This document shows positions 25,269-34,069 of a DNA stretch of 64,000 nucleotides, one piece after another. Within the stretch, counting starts at the first letter, position 1; every line of letters begins with the position of its first letter. The notes under the pieces were generated by a model that saw nothing but the letters and a program-made list of their open reading frames with translations, was not told the DNA's origin and did no database searches. Source of the DNA: a virus; the IMG/VR virus record IMGVR_UViG_3300042892_002840, positions 1-64,000 of that record. One strand, written 5' to 3'. The translations under genes and the position numbers were made by a program.

Positions 25269-26339
25269 TTAAGAAGCAACCTTAATGTTCTTAACAACGA
25301 CCCAAGCGTCTGCCTGCTCGACCTGAACACCAACACGAGTATACATTGTGTACTCGATTGAGTCCTTACGTGGCCAGAAGAAGCGGTAAACTGTGATGTC
25401 ACGCTTGATACCAATAACAACGTTATTTGGGAATGTCAAGTGGATATCACCGTGTGAGCCTGCTGCTCCTGTGTATGAACCTGTCTGTGTCTCAGGAAGA
25501 AGTGGAACTTCAACGATTGGAATACCAAATGCGTATGGAGCTACATATCCTGCTGGACCACCAAGAACTGGAACATCTCCACGGATGATGCCTGAAGCAA
25601 TGTCCTGTGGGTTAACGTTCTGAATGTTCTGTGATGTTGAGTATAAGTAATCCTGGATCAAGTTTGAACCTGATAGGAAGCGAAGGTCTGTACGACGTTG
25701 CTTGTACTTACGTGGGAGTGCCTTAAGAGCTGCGTTGAATACTGCACGGTCAAGACCTGTTGCTGTATTTGCGCCCTTGATCTGTGCAGCGTCGACTACG
25801 TGGCCTGAAGCCTTAGCCTTCTTAACTACACCATTGAATGACTTGTAAAGTGCATCGCTTGTTAGTGACTCATCACCGTTAAGAATAACATCTTCGATGT
25901 CATTTCCTGCCTGTGTTGCCATCAAACGTGCAATGTGATCTTCAAGATCTGCACCTTCAATATTGTCTTCTAGAGACTCTGTTGAAAGCTCCCAGTCCAT
26001 GCGAAGCTTCTTAGTTGTGAGAGAGATTTTTGAGAAAGTAACACCGCTGTTTGAAGCTGTGTTCTCGCCTTCAGATGCAAGCTTAACAAGCTTTTCTCCT
26101 ACTGACATACGATCAATCTCTGTTGTGTCAGACTTCATTCGGACAGTACGTGCAACCTTACCAATTACGGTAGCATCGAACATATAGTCCAAGAATCGTG
26201 CTGATTGTTCTGGGTTTAGAAGTCCACCATTGCCATTTTCTGAAGCAACGTGAACGCCTGAACCACCAGTTGTTGAGCCAAAGCCAGTTGATACTGTTGT
26301 ACCTGCTGCTGCAGCCTTTTCTAATAATTCATTACTCAT
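25269..26339 (-). CDS. Major capsid protein, HK97 fold
   Basis: A 356-residue capsid subunit. The N-terminal 35 residues are Gly/Ser-rich and flexible. The segment 'LLNPEQSARFLDYMFDATVIGKVARTVRM' and 'LRMDWELSTESLEDNIEG' followed by a helix with 'IARLMATQAGNDIEDVILNGDES' is typical of the HK97 spine helix and P-domain in this type of capsid. It follows the protease/scaffold gene by 21 bases and has its own terminator. Codon use is slightly richer in GC-ending codons than in neighbouring genes, as expected for a highly expressed protein. Confidence 0.92.
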   Translation of the reverse strand: MSNELLEKAAAAGTTVSTGFGSTTGGSGVHVASENGNGGLLNPEQSARFLDYMFDATVIGKVARTVRMKSDTTEIDRMSVGEKLVKLASEGENTASNSGVTFSKISLTTKKLRMDWELSTESLEDNIEGADLEDHIARLMATQAGNDIEDVILNGDESLTSDALYKSFNGVVKKAKASGHVVDAAQIKGANTATGLDRAVFNAALKALPRKYKQRRTDLRFLSGSNLIQDYLYSTSQNIQNVNPQDIASGIIRGDVPVLGGPAGYVAPYAFGIPIVEVPLLPETQTGSYTGAAGSHGDIHLTFPNNVVIGIKRDITVYRFFWPRKDSIEYTMYTRVGVQVEQADAWVVVKNIKVAS

Positions 26340-26360
26340 TTTTATTTCACCTACCTTATT

Positions 26361-26954
26361 TTAGTTAAAGATTTCATTTACGGAACCGAGGAAAGCTCCT
26401 GACCATTTTGATTTTGATTTAGTAAAAACCTCAGACCCGCCAAGGTCAGAGGACTTCTTGATTGCTGTGTCGCCTTCTACGGCATCCACACGCTTTTGAA
26501 CACCATCAATGGTGCCCTTGATTTCTGCAACAGCCTCACTGAGGGCATTGCTCTTTTCTGCCAAATCTGCAATTCTAACATCTACGCTCTTGCTGAAAGC
26601 TTCAACAGTCTCTTGGATTGTTGTTACTTGTGCTGCATTTGCTTCAGATGCCTTATTGAGAGTCTCTGAGAAAAAGCCTTTTAGATCGCCTAACATTTTT
26701 GCAAAATCAGGTTCATCAACCATAACTTCTACTGCTTCGGCTGCTTTTTCAACGTTATCGGCAGAGGTATCTTCTGTTGCAACTTCTGCAACTTCAGATG
26801 ATTTGTCAAAAAGATTGACGTTTGATTCATCTGCTGCTTCAGCAACTGGTGCTTCTTCAACTGGTGTCTCAACTTCTGGAGTAACTTCAGCTGGAGCTTC
26901 AACAATTGCTTCTGCAACTACTGACTCTTCTTTGCCTACATTAAGTTTTTCCAT
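26361..26954 (-). CDS. Nested scaffold protein from an internal start
   Basis: Inside the protease gene, in the same frame, the ATG at 26954 (Met263 of the long protein) is preceded by AGAAGGAGGT six bases upstream, one of the strongest ribosome sites in the window. Initiation here gives a 197-residue protein made only of the acidic linker and helical scaffold region. This mirrors lambda C/Nu3 and similar nested scaffold genes. The start is inferred from the ribosome site. Confidence 0.7.
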   Translation of the reverse strand: MEKLNVGKEESVVAEAIVEAPAEVTPEVETPVEEAPVAEAADESNVNLFDKSSEVAEVATEDTSADNVEKAAEAVEVMVDEPDFAKMLGDLKGFFSETLNKASEANAAQVTTIQETVEAFSKSVDVRIADLAEKSNALSEAVAEIKGTIDGVQKRVDAVEGDTAIKKSSDLGGSEVFTKSKSKWSGAFLGSVNEIFN

Positions 26955-27740
26955 GTCATTACCTCCTTCTACGTTTGCCTGTTTTGCTAATTGTGTTTCA
27001 GGCAACGGTAATCTTGACTTCTTAAATGAAGCAAGAATCTTGTCTATTTCTTTTGATTTGTTAATATCAGAACTTTCTACCCAGCCTATTAGCGATGCTG
27101 GCTTTCCTGATATTGGTGATTCAAATGTCTTTTCTGTTGACATAAATACTGAATCACTTTCTTCGCAATAAAAAATGTTTTCTGTTACAACCTCTGTTGC
27201 TAAACCTTTGTAAATCATTTTGCCGCCAACTTTCTCTATGGAAAAAATGTTGCATAGCTCGTTTGCTGGTGAGTCAACAATTGATAACTCAATAAGATCG
27301 TAGTCTTTAATAAATCTTACTTGCTCTCCAGTTGCTTTGTTCATTTCATTATCTGAGTCATTAATCTTTCCGCCAATAGAAAAACCAGAAAGAGTGCCGT
27401 CAAGAACTTTTTCCCAAGTATCTTGTGCACCCTTTGAAATATATGATGTTACGTAAACACCATTGTAAAAATTTTGAGACTTCTGGTCATAGTATGTTTC
27501 AGGTTTAAAAGAAACAACTTTACCAACTGCAACTGACTGATGCATCTCACGGAGATTTCCTCTGAAATTTTCAAACGCTTTGATACTTGCTTCCGCTGTT
27601 ACAACGTCGCCTGTTTGATCTATGTTGTCTAGTGTTGCAAATCCAGAGACAGTTCTGTTTTCTCTGTTTACCTTTGTGAAGGGAACAGATAAATGCAGGT
27701 TATCGCCATTGCTGGACCAGTGTGATTTCTCGATGTTCAT
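26361..27740 (-). CDS. Prohead protease fused to scaffold
   Basis: A 459-residue fusion. Residues 1-170 are an HK97-type (family S78/U35-like) prohead protease: catalytic His67 in REMHQS and Ser121 in SGFSIGG, followed by 'DLIELSIVDSPANE'. Residues about 265-345 are a Glu/Pro/Ala/Val-rich linker. The last 100 residues are helical, as in scaffold proteins. The enzyme would mature the capsid and digest the scaffold after assembly. It lies between portal and capsid genes as usual. An internal start for the scaffold part is very likely (next entry). Confidence 0.88.
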   Translation of the reverse strand: MNIEKSHWSSNGDNLHLSVPFTKVNRENRTVSGFATLDNIDQTGDVVTAEASIKAFENFRGNLREMHQSVAVGKVVSFKPETYYDQKSQNFYNGVYVTSYISKGAQDTWEKVLDGTLSGFSIGGKINDSDNEMNKATGEQVRFIKDYDLIELSIVDSPANELCNIFSIEKVGGKMIYKGLATEVVTENIFYCEESDSVFMSTEKTFESPISGKPASLIGWVESSDINKSKEIDKILASFKKSRLPLPETQLAKQANVEGGNDMEKLNVGKEESVVAEAIVEAPAEVTPEVETPVEEAPVAEAADESNVNLFDKSSEVAEVATEDTSADNVEKAAEAVEVMVDEPDFAKMLGDLKGFFSETLNKASEANAAQVTTIQETVEAFSKSVDVRIADLAEKSNALSEAVAEIKGTIDGVQKRVDAVEGDTAIKKSSDLGGSEVFTKSKSKWSGAFLGSVNEIFN

Positions 27741-27793
27741 ATGCTTAATTTTATAGGTTTATCTACTCTAACGCAAATAGCAGTCGATTAAAC

Positions 27794-29386
27794 TTATTTG
27801 ACTTTGGGACCATCGCCTTTCGCATTTCGGCCTTCCCCATTTTTATCTGGGGCATTTTTGGCTCGCTCTTGGTCTCGTGACCTATTGCCTGTGGATTTAG
27901 CATTTTGGTCAGCAGCCTGCTGAGGCTTTAATTCTACTACTTCGTCGCCTCCGTCACGAGGAATCATATTCCTTCTAATTCTAACTTCGTTAGGAGTAAT
28001 TACCTGCATTCTCAAATAGATCTCGTCTATCTGGCTTTGTGTAATTTCGTCAGTAAGGCTGAGCTCGTTAAACTTCAATTCAACGACATCTGTCTTTTCT
28101 GCAATTAAATAGTTTAATTTCTTTTCAAGTCTATCTTGGGCTGGTCTACAAACCTGCTCTTTAAATGTTTTATCTGCGTCACGAGCATTTGCAAGAGAAG
28201 CACCTTCAGGCAAACCAATCTTATTGATTGGAACTCTGTGGGCTAAAAGGATTTCATCTCTATTTGTTTTACGATAAATATTAAATGAAGACTCTTGCTC
28301 TCCAGCCTCAATAGGCTCCATTTTGAATTCAGTTTTTGAATCTGGTGTATCTGCAGGCAATGGAATATAAAGAGATCTATGGTTCTTTCCCTTTAGGCCA
28401 ACCTGGAAAAATTCAAGAAGCTTTCTTTCTGACTCTGGTGAAAGCTTTGCTCCTTTTACTGTGATAATATATCTTGGCACCGCCTTATTTTCAAAGTAGT
28501 CTAAGTTATATCGTCCCGCAAATTCGTTACCCGCAAGGGCTTGCTGAGCAGCAATAATATCTGGCACTCCGTAGTAGTTATTGTTTGGAGTGTACTTCTT
28601 TAAATGAATAATTTCGTTTGGTCGGTCTTCTTGGCCAGCAATAGGGCTAAGAGTTTCTAGGTCTCCAAAGTTTCTAAAGAAAACAGCCTTGCCATAAAGC
28701 AACTGAATAAATCCGTCACGGAATCTACGCACACGCATTGTTTTAGCTGGTATGTGGCCGATGTAGCCTATGTCACCTGCTGTTGTACGTCCTATCTCAA
28801 TGTAACCGTTACCTGTAGCCTCAAGGTCTGTGTAAGCCTTTATGAGGGTCTCTGTGAAAGACTCTTCCTCGTTACAATCATCAAGCCATTTATCTAAATT
28901 TGTTTTAATTCGATTAATCTTTGATCTTGCTCTATCAAGCTGCTTTGGATCAGTTATTTCGTCCATTGCGTCTTTTGCTTTTGATGTCTCTGCAAATGTA
29001 TACCCTAGGCCTACAATATTAGAAACCTTTGCATTAATAGCTGCATAGTTATATGTTGACACTTCGTAAATTCTTGATAGATACTCTAGATTATATGTTG
29101 GCTCAACTAAATCAAAAAGAGCATATCCGCTAATTGCTTGTTGCAATAAATTTTGCTGTGTGCCTACTCCAGATGTTCCTACAAATGCTTTTGAAAAATC
29201 TCTGTTTATCTTGCGCTTAAAATTGCTTCCAAGCCCTCTGAGTTTTTTAATATCATCTAAGCCGATGTTGAATGGATCTTCGTGCTCCTCTGCTTTCTTA
29301 AAGGAGAACCAGTCGGCTGTATTTGAAATATCAATTGTTTGTGATTGTGAATCTGACTCGAAGTCTTCTACATATTCAGCTCTCAA
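27794..29386 (-). CDS. Portal protein
   Basis: A 530-residue portal protein of the kind called PBSX/HK97-type portal. Diagnostic parts are 'YLSRIYEVSTYNYAAINAKVSNIVGLGY' near residues 100-130, a 'YTDLEATGNGYIEIGR' core segment, and 'YFENKAVPRYIITVKGAKLSPESERKLLEFF' (split here by position near 310-340). The C-terminus is a hydrophilic charged tail. It forms the dodecameric ring through which DNA enters. It overlaps the 117-residue gene by 4 bases. Confidence 0.9.
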   Translation of the reverse strand: MRAEYVEDFESDSQSQTIDISNTADWFSFKKAEEHEDPFNIGLDDIKKLRGLGSNFKRKINRDFSKAFVGTSGVGTQQNLLQQAISGYALFDLVEPTYNLEYLSRIYEVSTYNYAAINAKVSNIVGLGYTFAETSKAKDAMDEITDPKQLDRARSKINRIKTNLDKWLDDCNEEESFTETLIKAYTDLEATGNGYIEIGRTTAGDIGYIGHIPAKTMRVRRFRDGFIQLLYGKAVFFRNFGDLETLSPIAGQEDRPNEIIHLKKYTPNNNYYGVPDIIAAQQALAGNEFAGRYNLDYFENKAVPRYIITVKGAKLSPESERKLLEFFQVGLKGKNHRSLYIPLPADTPDSKTEFKMEPIEAGEQESSFNIYRKTNRDEILLAHRVPINKIGLPEGASLANARDADKTFKEQVCRPAQDRLEKKLNYLIAEKTDVVELKFNELSLTDEITQSQIDEIYLRMQVITPNEVRIRRNMIPRDGGDEVVELKPQQAADQNAKSTGNRSRDQERAKNAPDKNGEGRNAKGDGPKVK

Positions 29387-29736
29387 TGTACTTTACCATC
29401 CCTAAGTAGTCCGTCTTTGTAAACACCAATATCTAGTGGGTCTGGAGTAAGACCCCACTTCAATCTTTCATGTTGGTGCTCAAACTCTTCATCGTCAATT
29501 TTTCGTCTTCCAGACAAGAACTTGGGCTTGCCTTCATAAATACCGTATGACTGAACTTCTCTTGCCAGCGCATCGATTCTGGAACGATTGTCTTTCATTG
29601 ATGTTATAGACAAAAAGTTACCGTCGTCGTCGCCAATCCATCTGCCGTCTGGCATTTCCCAGACGTATATACCTAGTCTGGTTTCTTCTACGAATCGAGT
29701 ATTTTTATTTAATATTTCCATGATGTAACATATCAT
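29383..29736 (-). CDS. Small protein upstream of the portal, function unknown
   Basis: A 117-residue protein overlapping the portal start by 4 bases. It has a Trp-rich central region (YVWEMPDGRWIGDDDGNFLSI) and a basic patch (FLSGRRKIDD). The start at 29736 is preceded by AGGAAT; an in-frame Met at position 6 has no ribosome site. Small conserved proteins are often found just before portal genes in such phages, and the translational coupling suggests a packaging or portal assembly role. No family recognised. Confidence 0.6.
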   Translation of the reverse strand: MICYIMEILNKNTRFVEETRLGIYVWEMPDGRWIGDDDGNFLSITSMKDNRSRIDALAREVQSYGIYEGKPKFLSGRRKIDDEEFEHQHERLKWGLTPDPLDIGVYKDGLLRDGKVH

Positions 29737-29785
29737 ACCATTATTCCTGGCCCAAGTCCAGAGAATGTACTGGCTATGTACAGAA

Positions 29786-31588
29786 TTAAATAGATACTGC
29801 TTCTGGTTGTACCGAAATTACTATGTATGGGGTAGAATCTGTACCAGATGTGGACTCTGCTATTGAAAATGAAGTATCTGAAATAGGCTCTGAATCTATT
29901 TCTCTGTACATCAAGTAGTGTTTTGATATCTGATAGGATGAAAGCTCATAGTCATATAGGCCTAGGTTATTGTAGGTATTTGATCCGCCGCTTTTAGAGT
30001 CTGCCTGGTTCTGATTAAACTTAAGTCCTTCTTCAACCGCAGATGAGAGTATTACTATTATGTGGTGTGTTGCCCTGTCTACAAAAAACTCAGAGATATT
30101 TGAGGCTGTTGTGACATCAACCCCATTGACATATACTGAGTCTATTCCAGACTTGCTTATCGCCCCAAGGCTATCCCACTCATATATTGCGGATGGAGTT
30201 GAAAATAAAACATTTTCATCCATATCTGGTGTAAACAAAACCTCTATGGTTTTTGTAGACAAATCTGAGTTTATTGTAAACCCATGACCATTTACCATTC
30301 TTAGGCCATTGTTTATATTGTAAGATAGTGCTCTCTTATTGGATAGAGGAAGGGCGTAGTCGTAGTCAGAAGAAACAAAGTACCCAAAGTTGTCTGAGTA
30401 AAAATCTTTATCATTAAAGAAATCAATAATAATAGATCTTAGGATTGGAAGATGAAGTGATGTATCTGAAGAGGACATCTCAACCTTTATATATAATACC
30501 TCTGCTGTAATTGGCTCATTTTTATTAAAATGCGGAAGAGGGAATCCGTTTACACAGGGAATCCATGTGTCTCCATCTGTAGATGCACTGATAGATATTC
30601 CATCTGTATCTGAGTCCCAGTATATCTGTGAGCTAGAAACATTAAGTGTACTTGGAACTGTTATTACATCTGTAAATGTAAATGATCCATCTAAGGATTC
30701 GTCAAAGAACAAATAGGATGAGTCTCCTGATAACCTTACTGAGTCATTAATAAACCCAGTCCATCTTATTCTAGAAGGGTATGCATATCTGTATACTGGC
30801 TTCATCAAGGAGGCATTCATTGTAAAAAGGTATCCATTGTCATTATGAACAATTTGCAATGGACTGGTTTCTTTAATTCCAGCCGAGTAATGCTTAAATA
30901 TTTGAGCAGGTAACAGGTTGTACTTATAAAAAGCTACAGCATCTATCATAAAGGCAGATGTAGTAGTTCCAGATTTAAATGAGGCCTCTTCGTTTAAAAA
31001 TTTATATGAATCAATAGATATTGTGCTAACTTTATTGCCATTTATAAATAAAGACATTGAGCTTGAGGAAAACTGTCCAACAATATGTATCGCCTCGTTT
31101 GATGTAACTTTATAGAATACCTTATTTTCGCCTACCTGAAATATGACATTGCCTGATTGATAAAATACGCCAACATTATTTGCCTCGTCTGAAACTATGC
31201 CTATTTTTGAAGTAGTGTATTCTGGCATAATGGCCCACAGCTCTATGTCAAAAGAATTGTCTGCATAATACTTGTTTGCTATACCATTAACTGTATAACT
31301 TATAACTGTCTCTGGCTCAACAAGGGTTCCTCTTACTCCACCGCTCACAAGTGGCATAAGCTGCATGATAGAAGCATTAATTGCATATCCATGATTTGAG
31401 TTCCCAGAGTAGTCGTAAACTGGAAGCCCGCTTAAAGCAGAATATGAAACTCCGTTATCTTTTAAGTCCTGATAGGTTGCAAATATATCTTTAAGGCTGT
31501 TGTAAGAGCCAATGTCTCCAGATCTAACCTCATCTAACAAAAAGAAAGATGATGGCTTATCCTGTAAGACCGTGTATTTATATGACAT
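29786..31588 (-). CDS. Virion protein with LamG/concanavalin-like domains
   Basis: A 600-residue beta-rich protein. Residues about 60-235 follow a LamG-like (laminin G/concanavalin A) pattern: 'DYSGNSNHGYAINA', then 'SFDIELWAIMP', 'IHIVGQFSSSSMSLFINGNKV' and a late 'IDAVAFYKYNLLPAQIFKHY'. A second, weaker copy occupies about 430-570 and ends similarly ('NLGLYDYELSSYQISKHYLMY'). Such domains bind sugars, so this is probably a tail fibre or capsid decoration protein. It is 49 bases upstream of the small portal-linked gene. No terminase gene stands here, which is unusual. Confidence 0.7.
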   Translation of the reverse strand: MSYKYTVLQDKPSSFFLLDEVRSGDIGSYNSLKDIFATYQDLKDNGVSYSALSGLPVYDYSGNSNHGYAINASIMQLMPLVSGGVRGTLVEPETVISYTVNGIANKYYADNSFDIELWAIMPEYTTSKIGIVSDEANNVGVFYQSGNVIFQVGENKVFYKVTSNEAIHIVGQFSSSSMSLFINGNKVSTISIDSYKFLNEEASFKSGTTTSAFMIDAVAFYKYNLLPAQIFKHYSAGIKETSPLQIVHNDNGYLFTMNASLMKPVYRYAYPSRIRWTGFINDSVRLSGDSSYLFFDESLDGSFTFTDVITVPSTLNVSSSQIYWDSDTDGISISASTDGDTWIPCVNGFPLPHFNKNEPITAEVLYIKVEMSSSDTSLHLPILRSIIIDFFNDKDFYSDNFGYFVSSDYDYALPLSNKRALSYNINNGLRMVNGHGFTINSDLSTKTIEVLFTPDMDENVLFSTPSAIYEWDSLGAISKSGIDSVYVNGVDVTTASNISEFFVDRATHHIIVILSSAVEEGLKFNQNQADSKSGGSNTYNNLGLYDYELSSYQISKHYLMYREIDSEPISDTSFSIAESTSGTDSTPYIVISVQPEAVSI

Positions 31589-31591
31589 GTC

Positions 31592-32743
31592 TTACGCCTC
31601 TTCTAGTGCTTTTACTCTCGCTGTAAGTTCTTGTACCGCTTTAATTAATGGAGAAATAAACTCTTCGTATCTAAGAGCTTGTTGTCCTTCTGAATCATTT
31701 ACATCAGATATTACCCAACCACCAAAATCTTCGACGTCAGAGTCATCTACTGCTTGTTTTACCTCTTGTGCGATCAAGCCGTAGTGTGTTCTGTCCCCAT
31801 CAATCTTGGTATACTTAACTGGGTTTAATCTATTGATAAAGTCTAAACCTAAATCAGTTTCAATTATATTTTCTTTTGTTCTTGAATCAGAGATGACTGT
31901 TGCTGCAGTATTCAAATATATGTTTTTCCAGGCTCTGGTTGTTGAGCTTGTTCCTCCATCAATTGGCCCAATAATTCCCAAAGAGTATTGGTTAGTTGAA
32001 AGAGGAAACCAGTTAGACGAAACTCCAACTGAGGATGTAATAGTAGTATTTAAACCTATGATTGTTGAAATTGGATTAAGCGAAGGAGTAACTCCAGCTG
32101 GCCCCTGTGCGCCCTGTGCGCCTGCAGCGCCTGGCTCTCCTGGTGCCCCATCTTGTCCTCTTGGGATAACAAAGTTTAAAAGAACATTACTTGATGTCCC
32201 AGAGTTTGTTACATCTGCATTTGATCCAGGTGCCGAAGTAGTTGTTGAAACAACCTGAATTGTTGCCGCTGCATCTCCCTTTGCTCCTGTAGCTCCAGTA
32301 CTTCCTGTAGCACCCGTAGGTCCAACCATGGTTGTTCCCGCTGGCCATGCACCAGAAACTTTTGGGCCAAATATTGTTGTTGAAGATGTATTAATATAAA
32401 AGTCTCCATCTGAACCAACTTCTGAGCTTGGGTTAGATGTTCCGTTAAGCACACTGTTTCCGCCCATTGCTGTTCCAGATCCCCATGCTCCAGATGTTTT
32501 AGGGCCAAATATTGAGTTGCTTACTGTGTTGATGTAAAAGTCTCCATCAACCCCAGTAACGCTTGTTGGGTTTGATGTCCCGTTAAGTACGCTAGTGCCT
32601 CGCTCTCCCTGCTCACCTTGTGGGCCTGGGTTAGCCTCAATAAAGGCAGAGATATCCTCTGCAAGAACCCCTAGATCTCTAGGGACATCTGGTGAATCGG
32701 AGTAGCTGGGAAAACGCCAGCCGTTTATACCTGTTGTGCTCAT
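31592..32743 (-). CDS. Collagen-like fibre with S74 chaperone
   Basis: A 383-residue fibre. Three short Gly-X-Y collagen-like stretches are seen at 40-49, 141-156 and 196-217, the last including Gly-Ala-Pro-Gly-Glu-Pro-Gly. Between them are two copies of a module with 'LNGTSNP…DGDFYINT…IFGPK.SGAW'. Residues 285-383 are an S74 intramolecular chaperone with Ser285/Lys290 dyad and C-terminal coiled coil. Collagen-like stretches form trimers in phage fibres and prolines in the Y position are the classical substrate of prolyl 4-hydroxylases; nine such oxygenase genes start only 19 bases away. Confidence 0.85.
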   Translation of the reverse strand: MSTTGINGWRFPSYSDSPDVPRDLGVLAEDISAFIEANPGPQGEQGERGTSVLNGTSNPTSVTGVDGDFYINTVSNSIFGPKTSGAWGSGTAMGGNSVLNGTSNPSSEVGSDGDFYINTSSTTIFGPKVSGAWPAGTTMVGPTGATGSTGATGAKGDAAATIQVVSTTTSAPGSNADVTNSGTSSNVLLNFVIPRGQDGAPGEPGAAGAQGAQGPAGVTPSLNPISTIIGLNTTITSSVGVSSNWFPLSTNQYSLGIIGPIDGGTSSTTRAWKNIYLNTAATVISDSRTKENIIETDLGLDFINRLNPVKYTKIDGDRTHYGLIAQEVKQAVDDSDVEDFGGWVISDVNDSEGQQALRYEEFISPLIKAVQELTARVKALEEA

Positions 32744-32762
32744 TTTTTAATTATACCACCTA

Positions 32763-33374
32763 TTAATTTAATTTACTTCTTTTGAACATGAATGCTGGAC
32801 ACATATACTTAAACCCAGAAACAATCGGTGTTGATTCGTGATAGTAAGGCTTTACTGATGGGAACATCAAAAGGCTTCCTGGCTCTGGCTTTAATTTAAT
32901 GTTGTGATTTTTAAATATAACATCGCCACCCTCAAAATCATCATTTAGATATAGGACAATTGAAGCTGTTAATCTTGCTTCGTCATCATCATCTTCACAA
33001 TCAATGTGTGGACCCATTTGTCCACCTGGGTGATACTTTCTAATGGTTATTTCATCTGGTAAAAAACCAAGGTCTTTATCGACTGACTCAGAGTAATCAT
33101 TAATGCACATCTGTATTGCATCATGAATAGTTGATATAATCAAAAAAGATTCTTCGTCTACAGAACCATCAAGACCGCTTCTATATGCACCCGCTTTAAA
33201 CTCTCCGAACACATCATCTGGCCTAGTACTTGAAACCCATGGTTCCCAATTACTGAGAGTAGGATTGCTTGCCATCTTAAGATTAAGCTCTTCTATTTTT
33301 TTAATAAAAGCATTAGGATTTGGAATTAATTCTTTGTAATAAAAAATCCCATCTGCTAAAACTTCTTTTATCAT
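32763..33374 (-). CDS. 2OG-Fe(II) oxygenase 1 (prolyl 4-hydroxylase-like)
   Basis: A 203-residue oxygenase with a double-stranded beta-helix core. Iron ligands are His123-x-Asp125 (GPHIDCED) and His179. Lys189, ten residues after His179, is the expected 2-oxoglutarate-binding residue. The strand 'YLNDDFEGGDVIF' is the hallmark of the P4H subgroup. Family members hydroxylate proline or other residues using oxygen and 2-oxoglutarate. All active-site residues are present, so it should be functional. It directly follows (by 19 bases) the collagen-like fibre gene and overlaps the next oxygenase by 4 bases. Confidence 0.9.
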   Translation of the reverse strand: MIKEVLADGIFYYKELIPNPNAFIKKIEELNLKMASNPTLSNWEPWVSSTRPDDVFGEFKAGAYRSGLDGSVDEESFLIISTIHDAIQMCINDYSESVDKDLGFLPDEITIRKYHPGGQMGPHIDCEDDDDEARLTASIVLYLNDDFEGGDVIFKNHNIKLKPEPGSLLMFPSVKPYYHESTPIVSGFKYMCPAFMFKRSKLN

Positions 33375-34069
33375 TCTCTACCCTTTGGCATAGATGGCTT
33401 TCCTTCTGGAGTTGCCCATTTTTTATAAAGCTCTTCTTGCTCTTCTCTGACTTTCTTTAACTCTTCTGCCCATGCTTGCTTCTGTTCTTCTGTATACACA
33501 CATCTAGCATCATCCCAAAAGGATCCGATTGTGTATCTTATTCCGCCTCGAACAGTTGTGACCATGTGCTCTCTTGTATGACCGCCAGCAAAAAATGCTG
33601 CTAGGCCAATCTCTGGCTTTACGTCAATGCCATTGTCTTTAAATTTTAAATGACCACCTTCAAAATCATCATTTAAATAAATGAAGACTGCATATTTACT
33701 TTTTTCAAAAGCTGTTGGATTTCCATCATCGTCTGAGTTATCTGAGTGATAGTCAGCAAATGCACCATCAATCCATCTCTGTGCATGGTAGCTGACTTCA
33801 TTAACCTCAAACCCTAAAAGCTCTTCAGTCTTTGACTTAATTTTTTCTTTAAGTTGACCGAAGAAGTCTGGGTCAAGGCCAAATAACTTAAGCCTATCGT
33901 CTGTTGGCCAGTATCCCATGGCTTGTGATCCGTAAAAAGAGATCTCGTTCCATTTAAGAACCTTATTGTCTACAAGGTAGTCAAAGTATTTAATGACAGC
34001 TTCGCAGGTCTCTTTATCTATAAAATTTTCTACAAGAAAAAATTCATCTCTAATAGGCCTGTCTGTCAT
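33371..34069 (-). CDS. 2OG-Fe(II) oxygenase 2
   Basis: A 232-residue oxygenase with His108-x-Asp110 (YHSDNSDDDGNP), His168 and Arg178 for 2-oxoglutarate; 'YLNDDFEGGHLKF' marks the P4H-like subgroup. The C-terminal 45 residues are a charged helix (EEQKQAWAEELKKVREEQEE) absent from most paralogues and may mediate interactions. It overlaps its neighbours by 4 bases each. It is complete and probably active; the substrate is unknown. Confidence 0.9.
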   Translation of the reverse strand: MTDRPIRDEFFLVENFIDKETCEAVIKYFDYLVDNKVLKWNEISFYGSQAMGYWPTDDRLKLFGLDPDFFGQLKEKIKSKTEELLGFEVNEVSYHAQRWIDGAFADYHSDNSDDDGNPTAFEKSKYAVFIYLNDDFEGGHLKFKDNGIDVKPEIGLAAFFAGGHTREHMVTTVRGGIRYTIGSFWDDARCVYTEEQKQAWAEELKKVREEQEELYKKWATPEGKPSMPKGRE

